The notes: a model not told the origin generated them from the sequence alone. 64,000 nucleotides of DNA from Conchiformibius sp. (GCA_029984035.1 JASBYJ010000011.1:9310-73309), one strand, 5' to 3'. Numbered from the stretch's first letter, positions 53,583-62,362 are shown. Numbers and translations: made by a program.

Positions 53583-56500
53583 ATGCCCAAACGTACCGAC
53601 CTAAAATCCATCTTAATCATCGGCGCGGGCCCGATTGTCATCGGCCAAGCCTGCGAATTTGACTACTCCGGCGCACAAGCCTGCAAAGCCCTGCGCGAAG
53701 AAGGCTACAAAGTCATCTTGGTCAATTCCAATCCCGCCACGATTATGACCGACCCCGATATGGCCGATGTAACCTACATCGAGCCGATTATGTGGCAAAC
53801 CGTTGAAAAAATCATCGCCAAAGAACGCCCCGATGCGGTGCTGCCCACCATGGGCGGACAAACCGCTTTGAACTGCGCCCTTGATTTGGCACGAAACGGC
53901 GTGCTGGCGAAGTATAACGTTGAGTTAATTGGCGCAACGGAAGACGCGATTGACAAAGCCGAAGACCGTGGCCGTTTCAAAGAAGCGATGGAAAAAATCG
54001 GTTTGCATTGCCCGAAATCGTTTGTGTGCCACACCATGAACGAAGCGCTTGCCGCGCAGGAACAAGTCGGTTTTCCGACTTTGATTCGCCCGTCTTTCAC
54101 GATGGGCGGTTCGGGCGGCGGCATTGCCTACAACCGCGATGAATTTCTGGCGATTTGCGAGCGCGGTTTTGACGCTTCGCCCACCCATGAGTTGTTGATT
54201 GAACAGTCGGTTTTGGGCTGGAAAGAATACGAAATGGAAGTGGTGCGCGACAAAAACGACAACTGCATCATTATCTGCTCCATTGAAAATTTTGACCCGA
54301 TGGGCGTACACACCGGCGACAGCATCACCGTTGCCCCCGCGCAAACGCTCACCGACAAAGAATACCAAATCATGCGTAACGCATCATTGGCGGTGCTGCG
54401 CGAAATCGGCGTGGACACCGGCGGTTCCAACGTGCAATTCGCCGTCAATCCCGCCAACGGCGAAATGATTGTGATTGAAATGAATCCGCGCGTGTCGCGT
54501 TCATCCGCTCTGGCTTCCAAAGCCACGGGCTTTCCGATTGCGAAAGTGGCGGCAAAACTGGCGGTGGGCTTTACGTTGGACGAGTTGCGCAACGACATCA
54601 CCGGCGGCCGCACGCCCGCTTCGTTTGAGCCGTCCATCGATTATGTGGTTACCAAAATCCCGCGTTTCGCCTTTGAAAAATTCCCGGCGGCAGACGACCG
54701 CTTGACCACGCAGATGAAATCGGTGGGCGAAGTGATGGCGATGGGGCGCACCATTCAGGAGTCCATGCAAAAAGCCCTGCGCGGCTTGGAAACGGGTTTG
54801 TGCGGCTTCAATCCGCGCACGGACGACAAGGCGGAAATCCGCCGCGAACTCGCCAATCCGGGCCCCGAGCGGATTTTGTACGTTGCCGATGCCTTCCGCG
54901 CGGGCTTTACGATTGCGGAAATTCACGACATTTGCGCCATTGATGCGTGGTTTTTGGCGCAGATTGAAGACATTGTGCGCGAAGAGCAAAACATCGTTTC
55001 AGGCAGCCTGAACGATTTGGATTACGCCGCTTTACGCCGTCTGAAACGCAAAGGTTTTGCCGACAAACGCATCGCCCAACTTTTGCGGCTGCCTGAAAAA
55101 GCCGTGCGCGAACACCGTTACGCCTTGAATCTGCACCCCGTTTACAAACGCGTGGATTCCTGCGCCGCCGAATTTGCCAGCGACACCGCCTATCTGTATT
55201 CCACTTATGAAGAAGAATGCGAAGCACGTCCGTCCGACCGCAAAAAAGTGATGATTCTCGGCGGCGGCCCCAACCGCATCGGACAGGGCATCGAGTTTGA
55301 CTACTGCTGCGTCCACGCCGCGCTCGCCCTGCGCGAATCGGGCTTTGAAACCATTATGGTGAACTGCAATCCCGAAACCGTGTCCACCGACTTTGACACC
55401 AGCGACCGCCTGTATTTTGAACCGCTTACGCTGGAAGACGTGTTGGAAATCGTCCGCACCGAACAGCCTTGGGGCGTGATTGTGCATTACGGCGGACAAA
55501 CGCCGCTCAAACTCGCCAACGCGCTGGTGGAAAACGGCGTAAACATCATCGGCACCTCCGCCGACAGCATTGATGCGGCGGAAGACCGCGAGCGTTTCCA
55601 AAAAGTATTGAACGACTTAGGCTTGCGCCAACCGCCCAACCGCACCGCCCGCAACGAAGACGAAGCGCTCACGCTGGCTGAAGAAATCGGCTATCCGCTT
55701 GTGGTGCGCCCGTCCTACGTTTTGGGCGGACGCGCCATGCAGGTGGTGCATTCTGCCGAACAATTAAAGACTTATATGCGTGAAGCCGTGCAGGTGTCCG
55801 AAGACAGCCCCGTGCTGCTGGACTTTTTCCTGAACAACGCCATTGAAGTGGACGTGGATTGCGTTTCAGACGGCAAAACCGTTGTTATCGGCGGCATTAT
55901 GCAACACGTTGAACAAGCGGGCATTCACTCCGGCGATTCGGGCTGCTCGCTGCCGCCGTATTCGCTGTCCGCCGACATTCAGGACGAAATCCGCCGCCAA
56001 ACCACGGCGATGGCGGAAGCCCTGAACGTGGTCGGTTTGATGAACGTACAGTTTGCCGTGCAGGACGGCACGGTTTACGTTTTGGAAGTCAATCCGCGCG
56101 CATCGCGCACCGTACCCTTTGTTTCCAAAGCCACTTCCGTGCCCTTGGCGAAAATCGGCGCACGGGCGATGGCGGGCATTTCGCTGGCGGAACAAGGCGT
56201 GGAAAAAGAAGTCGTTCCCGATTTTTACGCCGTCAAAGAAGCGGTGTTCCCGTTTATCAAATTCCCCGGCGTGGACACAATTTTGGGGCCGGAAATGCGT
56301 TCAACGGGCGAAGTGATGGGTGTGGCGGAAACCTTCGGCGAAGCCTATTTGAAAGCGCAATGGGGCGCGGGCGAGCGCATGCCGTCCACCGGCAAGGTGT
56401 TTATTGCTGTGCGCGATGAAGACAAACCTTTGATTGTGCAAACGGTTAAAAACTTCCTGTCGCTGGGCTACGGCGTGTGCGCCACACGCGGCACGGCGGC

Positions 56501-56795
56501 GTATCTGGCGGAACAAGGCATCACCGTGCAAACCGTGAACAAGGTGCGCGAAGGCCGTCCGCACATTGTGGACGCGATTAAAAACGGCGAAATCGCCTTG
56601 GTGATTAATACCGTGGAAAGCGACCCGCAATCGGTTGCCGACAGCCATTCCATCCGCCGCAGCGCATTAACGCAACGCGTGCCGCAATACACCACCGTGG
56701 CGGGCGGCGAAGCGATGAGCGAAGGCGTTAAAAATCTCAACCATACCGGAGTGTACAGCGTGCAGGAATTGCACCGCCGCTTGAAACAAGCCTAA
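53583..56795 (+). CDS. carB: carbamoyl-phosphate synthase, large chain
   Basis: Makes carbamoyl phosphate from bicarbonate, two ATP and ammonia channelled from CarA. The 1070-residue protein has two homologous halves, each with a pre-ATP-grasp and ATP-grasp domain: first IIGAGPIVIGQACEFDYSG and ...EMNPRVSRSSALASKATG, then ILGGGPNRIGQGIEFDYC and ...EVNPRASRTVPFVSKATS. A C-terminal MGS-like allosteric domain (about 935-1070) follows. SD AAGG (53569-53572) is separated from ATG by an A8 run. Two GCCGTCTGAA cores of foreign DUS dialect (55036-55045 and, inverted, 55865-55874) lie inside, alongside local-dialect DUS at about 54997 and 55087, suggesting a mosaic gene. Confidence 0.98.
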   Translation: MPKRTDLKSILIIGAGPIVIGQACEFDYSGAQACKALREEGYKVILVNSNPATIMTDPDMADVTYIEPIMWQTVEKIIAKERPDAVLPTMGGQTALNCALDLARNGVLAKYNVELIGATEDAIDKAEDRGRFKEAMEKIGLHCPKSFVCHTMNEALAAQEQVGFPTLIRPSFTMGGSGGGIAYNRDEFLAICERGFDASPTHELLIEQSVLGWKEYEMEVVRDKNDNCIIICSIENFDPMGVHTGDSITVAPAQTLTDKEYQIMRNASLAVLREIGVDTGGSNVQFAVNPANGEMIVIEMNPRVSRSSALASKATGFPIAKVAAKLAVGFTLDELRNDITGGRTPASFEPSIDYVVTKIPRFAFEKFPAADDRLTTQMKSVGEVMAMGRTIQESMQKALRGLETGLCGFNPRTDDKAEIRRELANPGPERILYVADAFRAGFTIAEIHDICAIDAWFLAQIEDIVREEQNIVSGSLNDLDYAALRRLKRKGFADKRIAQLLRLPEKAVREHRYALNLHPVYKRVDSCAAEFASDTAYLYSTYEEECEARPSDRKKVMILGGGPNRIGQGIEFDYCCVHAALALRESGFETIMVNCNPETVSTDFDTSDRLYFEPLTLEDVLEIVRTEQPWGVIVHYGGQTPLKLANALVENGVNIIGTSADSIDAAEDRERFQKVLNDLGLRQPPNRTARNEDEALTLAEEIGYPLVVRPSYVLGGRAMQVVHSAEQLKTYMREAVQVSEDSPVLLDFFLNNAIEVDVDCVSDGKTVVIGGIMQHVEQAGIHSGDSGCSLPPYSLSADIQDEIRRQTTAMAEALNVVGLMNVQFAVQDGTVYVLEVNPRASRTVPFVSKATSVPLAKIGARAMAGISLAEQGVEKEVVPDFYAVKEAVFPFIKFPGVDTILGPEMRSTGEVMGVAETFGEAYLKAQWGAGERMPSTGKVFIAVRDEDKPLIVQTVKNFLSLGYGVCATRGTAAYLAEQGITVQTVNKVREGRPHIVDAIKNGEIALVINTVESDPQSVADSHSIRRSALTQRVPQYTTVAGGEAMSEGVKNLNHTGVYSVQELHRRLKQA

Positions 56796-56804
56796 AACCG
56801 CCGG

Positions 56805-56838
56805 CAGGCTGCCTGAAAGTTTGTTTTCAGGCAGCCTG
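56805..56838 (+). terminator. double-DUS terminator after carB
   Basis: CAGGCTGCCTGAAA (56805-56818) and TTTCAGGCAGCCTG (56825-56838) form a perfect stem 10 bp after the carB stop, without a long T-run. Confidence 0.7.
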
Positions 56839-56995
56839 TCCGCTTGATACAATACGCTTTGATTTTTTGATTTTCGGCACCAATCCTTAGCAAACCGAAT
56901 ATCCAAACACAAACTGCAAACATTCATACGGCAACTACCGTAACCATTTGCCACTTTTATTATCGATGATTTTCTTTCATATCGGAGCCCAGTTT

Positions 56996-57994
56996 ATGAC
57001 GACTTTCCGCCTGCCTGCATTGGCTGTTCTCACCGCCGCTTTATTGGCTGCCTGCACCAACGAAACCCAAAACGCCACGCCCGCAGCTTCCGAAGCCTCT
57101 ACGCCCAAACGTTTGGCCATCACCGCCATTGTCGAACACCCCTCTTTGGACGATATCCGCCGCGGTGTTATCGACCAATTGAAAGAGGAAGGCTTTGAAG
57201 AAGGTAAAAACTTGCTTATCGACTTTCAAAGCGCACAAGGCAATACCGCTACCGCCGCACAAATCGCCAAAAAATTCGCCGGCGACAATCCCGATGCCAT
57301 CGTAGCCATCGCCACACCGAGCGCACAAGCCGTTGCGGCGGCAACGCAAACCGTTCCTGTCGTATTTGCCGGCATTACCGACCCCATCGGTGCCAAATTG
57401 GTTGATTCTTGGGAGCCTTCGGGCAGTAATATCACCGGCACATCCAACCAGCACGATATTGCCTATGACATCGAATTGATGCAGGCAGTGGTGCCCGATT
57501 TGAAACGTATCGGCTATGTTTACAGCCCCGGCGAAGCCAATTCCGTAGTCGTGCTGAACCAATTGCGCGAAGCCGCCGGCAAAATCGGCATCGAAGTGAT
57601 AGACGTACCCGCACAGCAAACTTCCGCAGTATTAACCGCCGCCCGCAGCTTGAACGGCAAAGCAGACATTATCTACACCTCCAACGACAACAACGTTGTC
57701 GCCGCTTATCCTTCCATGTATAAAGCAGCCGTAGAAATGCAGATTCCCTTGGTCGCCGCCGACAGCCGTTCCGTAGAAAGCGGAGCCGTTGCCGCAGTAG
57801 GGGTGGATGATTACTTGGTAGGCAAAGACAGCGGCAAAATGGTAGCGCAGATTTTCCGCGGCGAAAAAGCAGGCAATATCGCCCCGACACAAGCCACCGA
57901 ATTCGATATCTATCTCAACGCCAAACACGCTGCCGCACAAGGCGTTACCCTGTCCGACAGCCTGAAAAAACGTGCCAAACAGATTATCGAATAA
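56996..57994 (+). CDS. ABC-transporter substrate-binding lipoprotein (TrpX-like)
   Basis: Predicted periplasmic solute-binding lipoprotein of 332 residues. The signal peptide ends in a lipobox LLAAC (Cys about 20). The mature protein is of the ABC_sub_bind/DUF534 type related to peripla-BP-4 and TrpX: ITAIVEHPSLDDIRRGV, IATPSAQAVAAAT, FAGITDPIGAKLV and GVDDYLVGKDSG are recognisable family positions. ATG 56996 has GGAG 8 nt upstream; the longer frame is not used. Such genes are usually followed by permease and ATPase genes; here a MITE-like copy starts at the stop codon and purD comes next, so the protein is an orphan at this locus. Confidence 0.85.
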   Translation: MTTFRLPALAVLTAALLAACTNETQNATPAASEASTPKRLAITAIVEHPSLDDIRRGVIDQLKEEGFEEGKNLLIDFQSAQGNTATAAQIAKKFAGDNPDAIVAIATPSAQAVAAATQTVPVVFAGITDPIGAKLVDSWEPSGSNITGTSNQHDIAYDIELMQAVVPDLKRIGYVYSPGEANSVVVLNQLREAAGKIGIEVIDVPAQQTSAVLTAARSLNGKADIIYTSNDNNVVAAYPSMYKAAVEMQIPLVAADSRSVESGAVAAVGVDDYLVGKDSGKMVAQIFRGEKAGNIAPTQATEFDIYLNAKHAAAQGVTLSDSLKKRAKQIIE

Positions 57995-58149
57995 GGCCGC
58001 ATTGCAAGATTTGATTGATATGACTGTAAACAGATTGTGTAAAACATTTTCTTCCAATGGTAATTTACAATAAATTATCGAAGAATATGCGTTTTGATTA
58101 AATCACATTACGGCATCAATCTTGTTTGAAAACAGAGCATTGAATAAAA
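57986..58149 (-). mobile_element. MITE-like element, copy D
   Basis: Body about 57995-58138. The left flank ATCGAATAA (57986-57994) and right flank ATTGAATAA (58139-58147) are direct repeats with one mismatch, consistent with an 8-9 bp target duplication. The duplicated bases include the stop codon of the upstream lipoprotein gene. On the minus strand the element begins GCTCTGTTTTCAAACAAGAT and ends GCAATGCGGCC. It is the closest relative of copies B and C. Confidence 0.78.
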
Positions 58150-58315
58150 CTTGCGCTATTAACAGGGTAAAGCTGTCCTATATCATCTCTGTTCAGGCTG
58201 CCTGAAAACCGTCCATTCAGCAAACGGCAACACTTCTTCAGGCAGCCTGTAACTATATTTACCGCCTTTGCAAACCGTTTCACATCGACAAAACCCAGCC
58301 ATTCAAAGGAACCTC

Positions 58316-59593
58316 ATGAAACTACTCGTTATCGGCAGCGGCGGCCGCGAACACGCCCTGGCATGGAAACTGGCCCAATCGGCAAAAGTTTCCACCGTAT
58401 TTGTCGCACCGGGCAACGCAGGTACCGCACAAGAACCCAAGCTGCAAAATATCCCCCTCAACACCCATGAAGAATTAATGGCGTTTTGCCGTGAAAACCA
58501 TATTGCCTTCACCGTAGTCGGCCCGGAAGCCCCGCTGGCGGCAGGCATTGTGGACGATTTCCGCCGGGCAGGCCTGCCCATTTTCGGACCTACCCGCACG
58601 GCAGCACAGTTGGAAAGTTCCAAAGATTTTGCCAAAGCGTTTATGGCGCGCCACGGCATTCCCACCGCCGCCTACCAAACTTTTGAAAACGCCGAAGCCG
58701 CACACGATTACGTCAAACAAAAAGGCGCACCCATTGTCATCAAAGCAGACGGACTGGCCGCAGGCAAAGGCGTGATTGTCGCCCTGAACGAAGCCGAAGC
58801 ACACGCCGCCATAGACGATATGCTGCTCGACAATAAAATGGGCAACGCAGGCGCACGGGTAGTGATTGAAGACTTCCTGCAAGGCGAAGAAGCCAGCTTT
58901 ATCGTGATGGCAGACGGCGAAAACGTATTGCCCATGGCCACCAGTCAAGACCACAAACGTTTGTTGGATAACGACTTAGGCCCCAATACCGGCGGCATGG
59001 GTGCTTATTCGCCCGCACCTGTGGTAACGCCCGAAGTCTACCAACGCACCATGGACGAAATCATCCTGCCCACCATCCGCGGCATGAAAGCAGACGGTAT
59101 GCCGTTTACCGGCTTTCTGTATGCCGGACTGATGATAGACAGCAACGGCGCACCCCGCACCGTAGAATTCAACTGCCGTTTCGGCGACCCCGAAACACAA
59201 CCCATCATGAGCCGTCTCGACAGCGATTTGGCCGAATTGATTCAGGCAGCCTTAAACCAAAGGCTAGACCAAGTCGATGCACGATGGAAGCCCCAAACCG
59301 CAGTAGGCGTGGTATTGGCAGCGGAAAACTATCCCGACAGCCCCAAAAAAGGCGACGTAATCGAAGGACTGGAAAACGCCGCCCGACACGGCAAAGTATT
59401 CCATGCAGGCACCGCCGCCGATGCCGAGGGCAACATTATCACCAACGGCGGTCGCGTATTGTGCGTTGTCGGCTTGGGCGATAACGTCAGCGATGCCAAA
59501 CAGCAAGCCTACGCAGCCCTTGCCCCCATCCGCTTCAACGGTATGCAATACCGCAAAGACATTGCCGACAAAGCGATTCAGCGCAAGGGATAG
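58316..59593 (+). CDS. purD: phosphoribosylamine--glycine ligase
   Basis: Second step of purine biosynthesis: ATP-dependent ligation of glycine to phosphoribosylamine giving GAR. The 425-residue ATP-grasp protein starts MKLLVIGSGGREHALAWKLA and has KADGLAAGKGVIVA (about 140-153). LGPNTGGMGAYSP and the metal-binding VEFNCRFGDPETQ follow, and the C-terminal domain closes with GRVLCVVGLG. ATG 58316 follows AAAGGA by 5 nt; the 16-codon upstream extension is discarded. Monocistronic, with a DUS terminator downstream. Confidence 0.97.
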   Translation: MKLLVIGSGGREHALAWKLAQSAKVSTVFVAPGNAGTAQEPKLQNIPLNTHEELMAFCRENHIAFTVVGPEAPLAAGIVDDFRRAGLPIFGPTRTAAQLESSKDFAKAFMARHGIPTAAYQTFENAEAAHDYVKQKGAPIVIKADGLAAGKGVIVALNEAEAHAAIDDMLLDNKMGNAGARVVIEDFLQGEEASFIVMADGENVLPMATSQDHKRLLDNDLGPNTGGMGAYSPAPVVTPEVYQRTMDEIILPTIRGMKADGMPFTGFLYAGLMIDSNGAPRTVEFNCRFGDPETQPIMSRLDSDLAELIQAALNQRLDQVDARWKPQTAVGVVLAAENYPDSPKKGDVIEGLENAARHGKVFHAGTAADAEGNIITNGGRVLCVVGLGDNVSDAKQQAYAALAPIRFNGMQYRKDIADKAIQRKG

Positions 59594-59674
59594 CAGCGCA
59601 TCAACGCAACGGCCGCAAAAACAGAGTTTTATTTAAGATATTGATTAAAAAATATTACTAATTCAATCAACCGC

Positions 59675-59714
59675 AATAAGGCTGCCCGAAACATTTTCAG
59701 GCAGCCTTATTTTA
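59675..59714. terminator. double-DUS terminator after purD
   Basis: AATAAGGCTGCCCGAAA (59675-59691) and TTTCAGGCAGCCTTATT (59696-59712) form a 17-bp stem with one G-T pair, then TT. One DUS carries a C in place of T (GCCCGAA), a decayed copy. Confidence 0.75.
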
Positions 59715-59724
59715 AGCACAATAA

Positions 59725-60040
59725 AAAACAGGTCGGGTGGCGCTCGAAATCACCCATACACGCTCAGAAACCTAAGCTCGCCTGCAATACCGAGATTCAT
59801 CGCTTTTCCGAGACCAACCGCAACAAACGTTTAAAAAGTAAAGGCAAGACACTTTGCCTGATTCGAACAGGATCATGCACGTACTCCGTTAAGAGGCACC
59901 CACAACCTTTCCAGTAGGAAACCCATGTCATGCCTTTACAGGAATACACAGACCTTCGCCTGATTCGAACAGGATAACACGGAAGCATACGCCACCGCTC
60001 CCTTTCCATTTGCTAACCCGAATCTATGTTTTCCTACGCG
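59725..60040 (-). ncRNA. candidate structured RNA, unknown family
   Basis: About 300 bp of non-coding sequence with strong secondary-structure signals, read on the minus strand. Two copies of the T-arm-like hairpin CCTGTTCGAATCAGG (inside 59975-59958 and 59873-59856) are 102 bp apart. GTAAAGGCA (59939-59931) can pair with TGCCTTTAC (59846-59838). Alternatively the same 3' arm forms an intrinsic terminator, AGGCAA/TTGCCT followed by TTACTTTTT. A second hairpin (GGGTG/CACCC) followed by a T-run ends the region at about 59726-59755. A 70-codon frame spans part of it but encodes only basic low-information sequence. It lacks tRNA acceptor stems and the RNase P, tmRNA and 4.5S core motifs. Strand and ends are inferred. 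Confidence 0.4.
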
Positions 60041-60283
60041 ACAGTTTAACCATTATCCTATTAAAAATCAATCTCTAAGAAAAACAAGCTGCCTGAAACA
60101 TCCATTAGAACCTTCATTCAGGCTACACTGAACCGAAATGCAATCTCTTGCACAACACAGCATTTACACCACACAACAAATCACCCTAATCCGTAATATA
60201 TAATTAAATAAAACAAGTATATAGCATATTTTCAAACAGCCTTTGCTATAATACCGCAATATTTCGTTTTCACACCCGGCACC

Positions 60284-61639
60284 ATGCATTCCGATACCAT
60301 TGCCGCCATTGCCACCGCTTCCGGACGCGGCGGCGTAGGCATTATCCGACTTTCCGGTAAAAACCTGCTGCCCTTGGCGCAAGCCATCAGCGGCGGCAAA
60401 ACACCCCAACCGCGCACCGCACTTTACACCGATTTTCTCGACAGCCAAGGCGAAACTTTGGACAACGGCATTTTGCTGTATTTTCCCGCACCGGCCAGTT
60501 TCACAGGTGAAGATGTGATAGAGCTGCAAGGACACGGCGGCAATATCGTTTTGCATATGCTGCTCAAACGCTGTCTCGAATTAGGCGCACGCTCTGCCCA
60601 ACCGGGAGAATTCAGCAAACGCGCCTTTCTCAACAACAAAATAGACCTCGCCCAAGCAGAAAGCATTGCCGACCTGATAGACGCCTCCAGCCAATCCGCC
60701 GCCCGTATGGCCGTGCGCTCTTTAAAAGGCGTATTTTCCGAACACGTCCACCGCTTGGTAGACGAACTCATCACCTTAAGAATGCTGGTAGAAGCCACAT
60801 TGGATTTTCCCGAAGAAGACATTGATTTTCTCGAAGCCGCCGATGCACGCGGCAAATTGGCCGACCTTCAGGCAGCCCTAAAAACCATCCGCCACAACGC
60901 CCATCAAGGCGCCGTATTGCGCGAAGGCATGAGCGCAGTATTGGTAGGCGCACCGAATGTCGGCAAATCCAGCCTGCTCAACGCATTGGCAGGAGAAGAA
61001 GTAGCCATCGTAACCGATATAGCCGGCACCACCCGCGATACCGTACGCGAACAAATCACTTTAGACGGCGTTCCCATCCACATCACCGACACCGCAGGCT
61101 TGCGCGAAACCACCGATTTAGTCGAGCAAATCGGCATCAGCCGCAGCGAAACCGCCGCCCGACAAGCCGATGTCGCATTGATATTGATAGACCCGCAAGA
61201 AGGACTCAACGCCACTACGCAAACCATCTTAGACAGGCTGCCCGAAAACCTGAAGCGCATAGAAATCCACAACAAAGCCGATTTACGCGGAGAAACTCCC
61301 GCCCGCAGCGTTTCAGGCAGCCTTTGCAACGCCGCCGAAGTTATCCGCCTGTCTGCCAAAACGGGCGCAGGGCTCGATTTGCTCAAACAAGCCCTGCTGC
61401 AACAAATCGGCTGGCAAGGTGAAAACGAAAGCCTGTTTTTGGCACGCACCCGCCACATTCAAGCTCTGGATATTGCAGCCGCAGAATTGGAAAACGCCGC
61501 TTTGTGTGCAAACAACCAACTGGAATTGCTCGCCGAACATCTACGCCTGGCACAATCCGCCTGCAACGAAATCACCGGAGAATTTACCGCCGATGATTTG
61601 CTCGGCGTGATTTTCTCGCGATTCTGCATCGGCAAATAA
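60284..61639 (+). CDS. mnmE: tRNA modification GTPase MnmE (TrmE)
   Basis: With MnmG it installs the 5-carboxymethylaminomethyl group on wobble U34 of certain tRNAs. The 451-residue protein has the N-terminal folate-binding domain (about 1-120, SGRGGVGIIRLSG), a helical domain, and a G domain with GAPNVGKSS (about 222-230). DIAGTTRD and DTAGLRE follow, with NKADL for G4. It ends with the essential CIGK motif carrying the C-terminal catalytic Cys. The start at 60284 lacks a strong SD. Single gene, divergent from the RNA candidate. Confidence 0.97.
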   Translation: MHSDTIAAIATASGRGGVGIIRLSGKNLLPLAQAISGGKTPQPRTALYTDFLDSQGETLDNGILLYFPAPASFTGEDVIELQGHGGNIVLHMLLKRCLELGARSAQPGEFSKRAFLNNKIDLAQAESIADLIDASSQSAARMAVRSLKGVFSEHVHRLVDELITLRMLVEATLDFPEEDIDFLEAADARGKLADLQAALKTIRHNAHQGAVLREGMSAVLVGAPNVGKSSLLNALAGEEVAIVTDIAGTTRDTVREQITLDGVPIHITDTAGLRETTDLVEQIGISRSETAARQADVALILIDPQEGLNATTQTILDRLPENLKRIEIHNKADLRGETPARSVSGSLCNAAEVIRLSAKTGAGLDLLKQALLQQIGWQGENESLFLARTRHIQALDIAAAELENAALCANNQLELLAEHLRLAQSACNEITGEFTADDLLGVIFSRFCIGK

Positions 61640-61952
61640 ACCGGCAGCACACCATACAACCAATCGCTTTAAACCGGTTTTTCTCACAGCATTACGAGCA
61701 TCAGCATTTTTCAGGCAACCTAAAACCAACACACCCACGCATTCACAAAACATGGATTTCCTTTCTGTGCTGAATATCTTCCTTTGCTTATGCAGCGGTA
61801 TTTAAGCAAAAAGTAATTTTGATATAGCCAAAATCCATACAAATCACCATCAGCACATAGAGCATCTTGAGAATATTTTTAAATTCAATCCATTCATAAC
61901 ATTTGCCCTCATCAAATGCGGTAATGCTTAATTCCTTTGACACCATCAGCGC
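61640..61952. other. left part of the gene-free stretch between mnmE and the autotransporter
   Basis: The interval 61640-62469 (830 bp) contains no intact gene. It holds, from left to right, AT-rich sequence, a terminator (61953-61988), a decayed coding fragment (62020-62166), a cluster of AAGCGCTT palindromes (62211-62301), a second near-identical terminator (62335-62362) and a DUS pair (62414-62442). Confidence 0.6.
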
Positions 61953-61988
61953 AAAAAACACCCTGCTAAAAACAGGGTGTCTTCTTTT
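61953..61988 (-). terminator. intrinsic terminator, duplicate of the one at 62335
   Basis: ACACCCTG (61958-61965) and CAGGGTGT (61973-61980) with a 7-nt loop. On the minus strand the stem is followed by TTTTTTG. It nearly matches the terminator at 62335-62362 in stem, loop and the adjoining GCGC. Confidence 0.8.
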
Positions 61989-62019
61989 CAAACTAGACAA
62001 ATTTTCAGCATCTCAAATT

Positions 62020-62166
62020 TCACTCTGCCCACCCTGCATGAATATCAATCTCCGCAAGATGGGAATTGTGTAGTCTGAAAAGTCTCCATTTCAGGCTGTT
62101 TTGAACAAGCTGACTGAAATGTTCTCCCATTTCAAGCGCTGTATACCAACGTGCCACGCTCATCAT
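62020..62166 (-). pseudogene. decayed fragment resembling an autotransporter barrel segment
   Basis: A 48-codon open frame on the minus strand, with no start signal, whose early part reads ARWYTALE. The underlying DNA near 62133-62166 resembles 62848-62880 inside the intact autotransporter (YRWYTGLEHS), with a 1-bp length difference. The distance and order to the downstream terminator copy mirror the intact gene. I interpret it as the remnant of a duplicated autotransporter 3' end; the similarity covers only about 34 bp, so this is tentative. Confidence 0.35.
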
Positions 62167-62210
62167 TTCAAGCTGCCTTACGATGAAACATTGATGAAAA
62201 TTGAGAAGAT

Positions 62211-62301
62211 TAAGCGTTTATAAAAACAATAAGCGTTGGGCATGATTGAAATAGAAGCGCTTAATTGAGGAGCGCTTATAACTTGCACAGATTAAGCGCT
62301 T
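62211..62301. repeat. cluster of AAGCGCTT-type palindromes
   Basis: AAGCGCTT occurs at 62255-62262 and 62294-62301, AGCGCTT at 62271-62277, and related TAAGCGTT at 62211 and 62230. The spacing is irregular. It sits in the gene-free 3' flank of the autotransporter and has no obvious function. Confidence 0.4.
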
Positions 62302-62334
62302 GTGCATCTTGTGCTGAAGCATCTCTTAGCGCAT

Positions 62335-62362
62335 AAAAAACACCCTGCTAAAGACAGGGTGT
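62335..62362 (-). terminator. autotransporter terminator
   Basis: ACACCCTG (62340-62347) and CAGGGTGT (62355-62362); on the minus strand the stem is followed by TTTTTTATGC. It lies about 108 bp past the autotransporter stop. Confidence 0.85.

Noticed and set aside
59856..59975. Two T-arm-like hairpins as possible tRNA genes or att sites
   Set aside because: Neither has an acceptor stem, D arm or anticodon arm at the right distance, and no integrase gene is present.
59797..60009. 70-codon minus-strand frame in the RNA candidate region
   Set aside because: Basic, repeated PVRIR segments arise from the T-arm-like DNA repeats; RNA structure explains the sequence better. Could be reconsidered if codon conservation is found.
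61788..62000. 70-codon minus-strand frame downstream of mnmE
   Set aside because: It starts inside a terminator hairpin and has no SD or recognisable motif.
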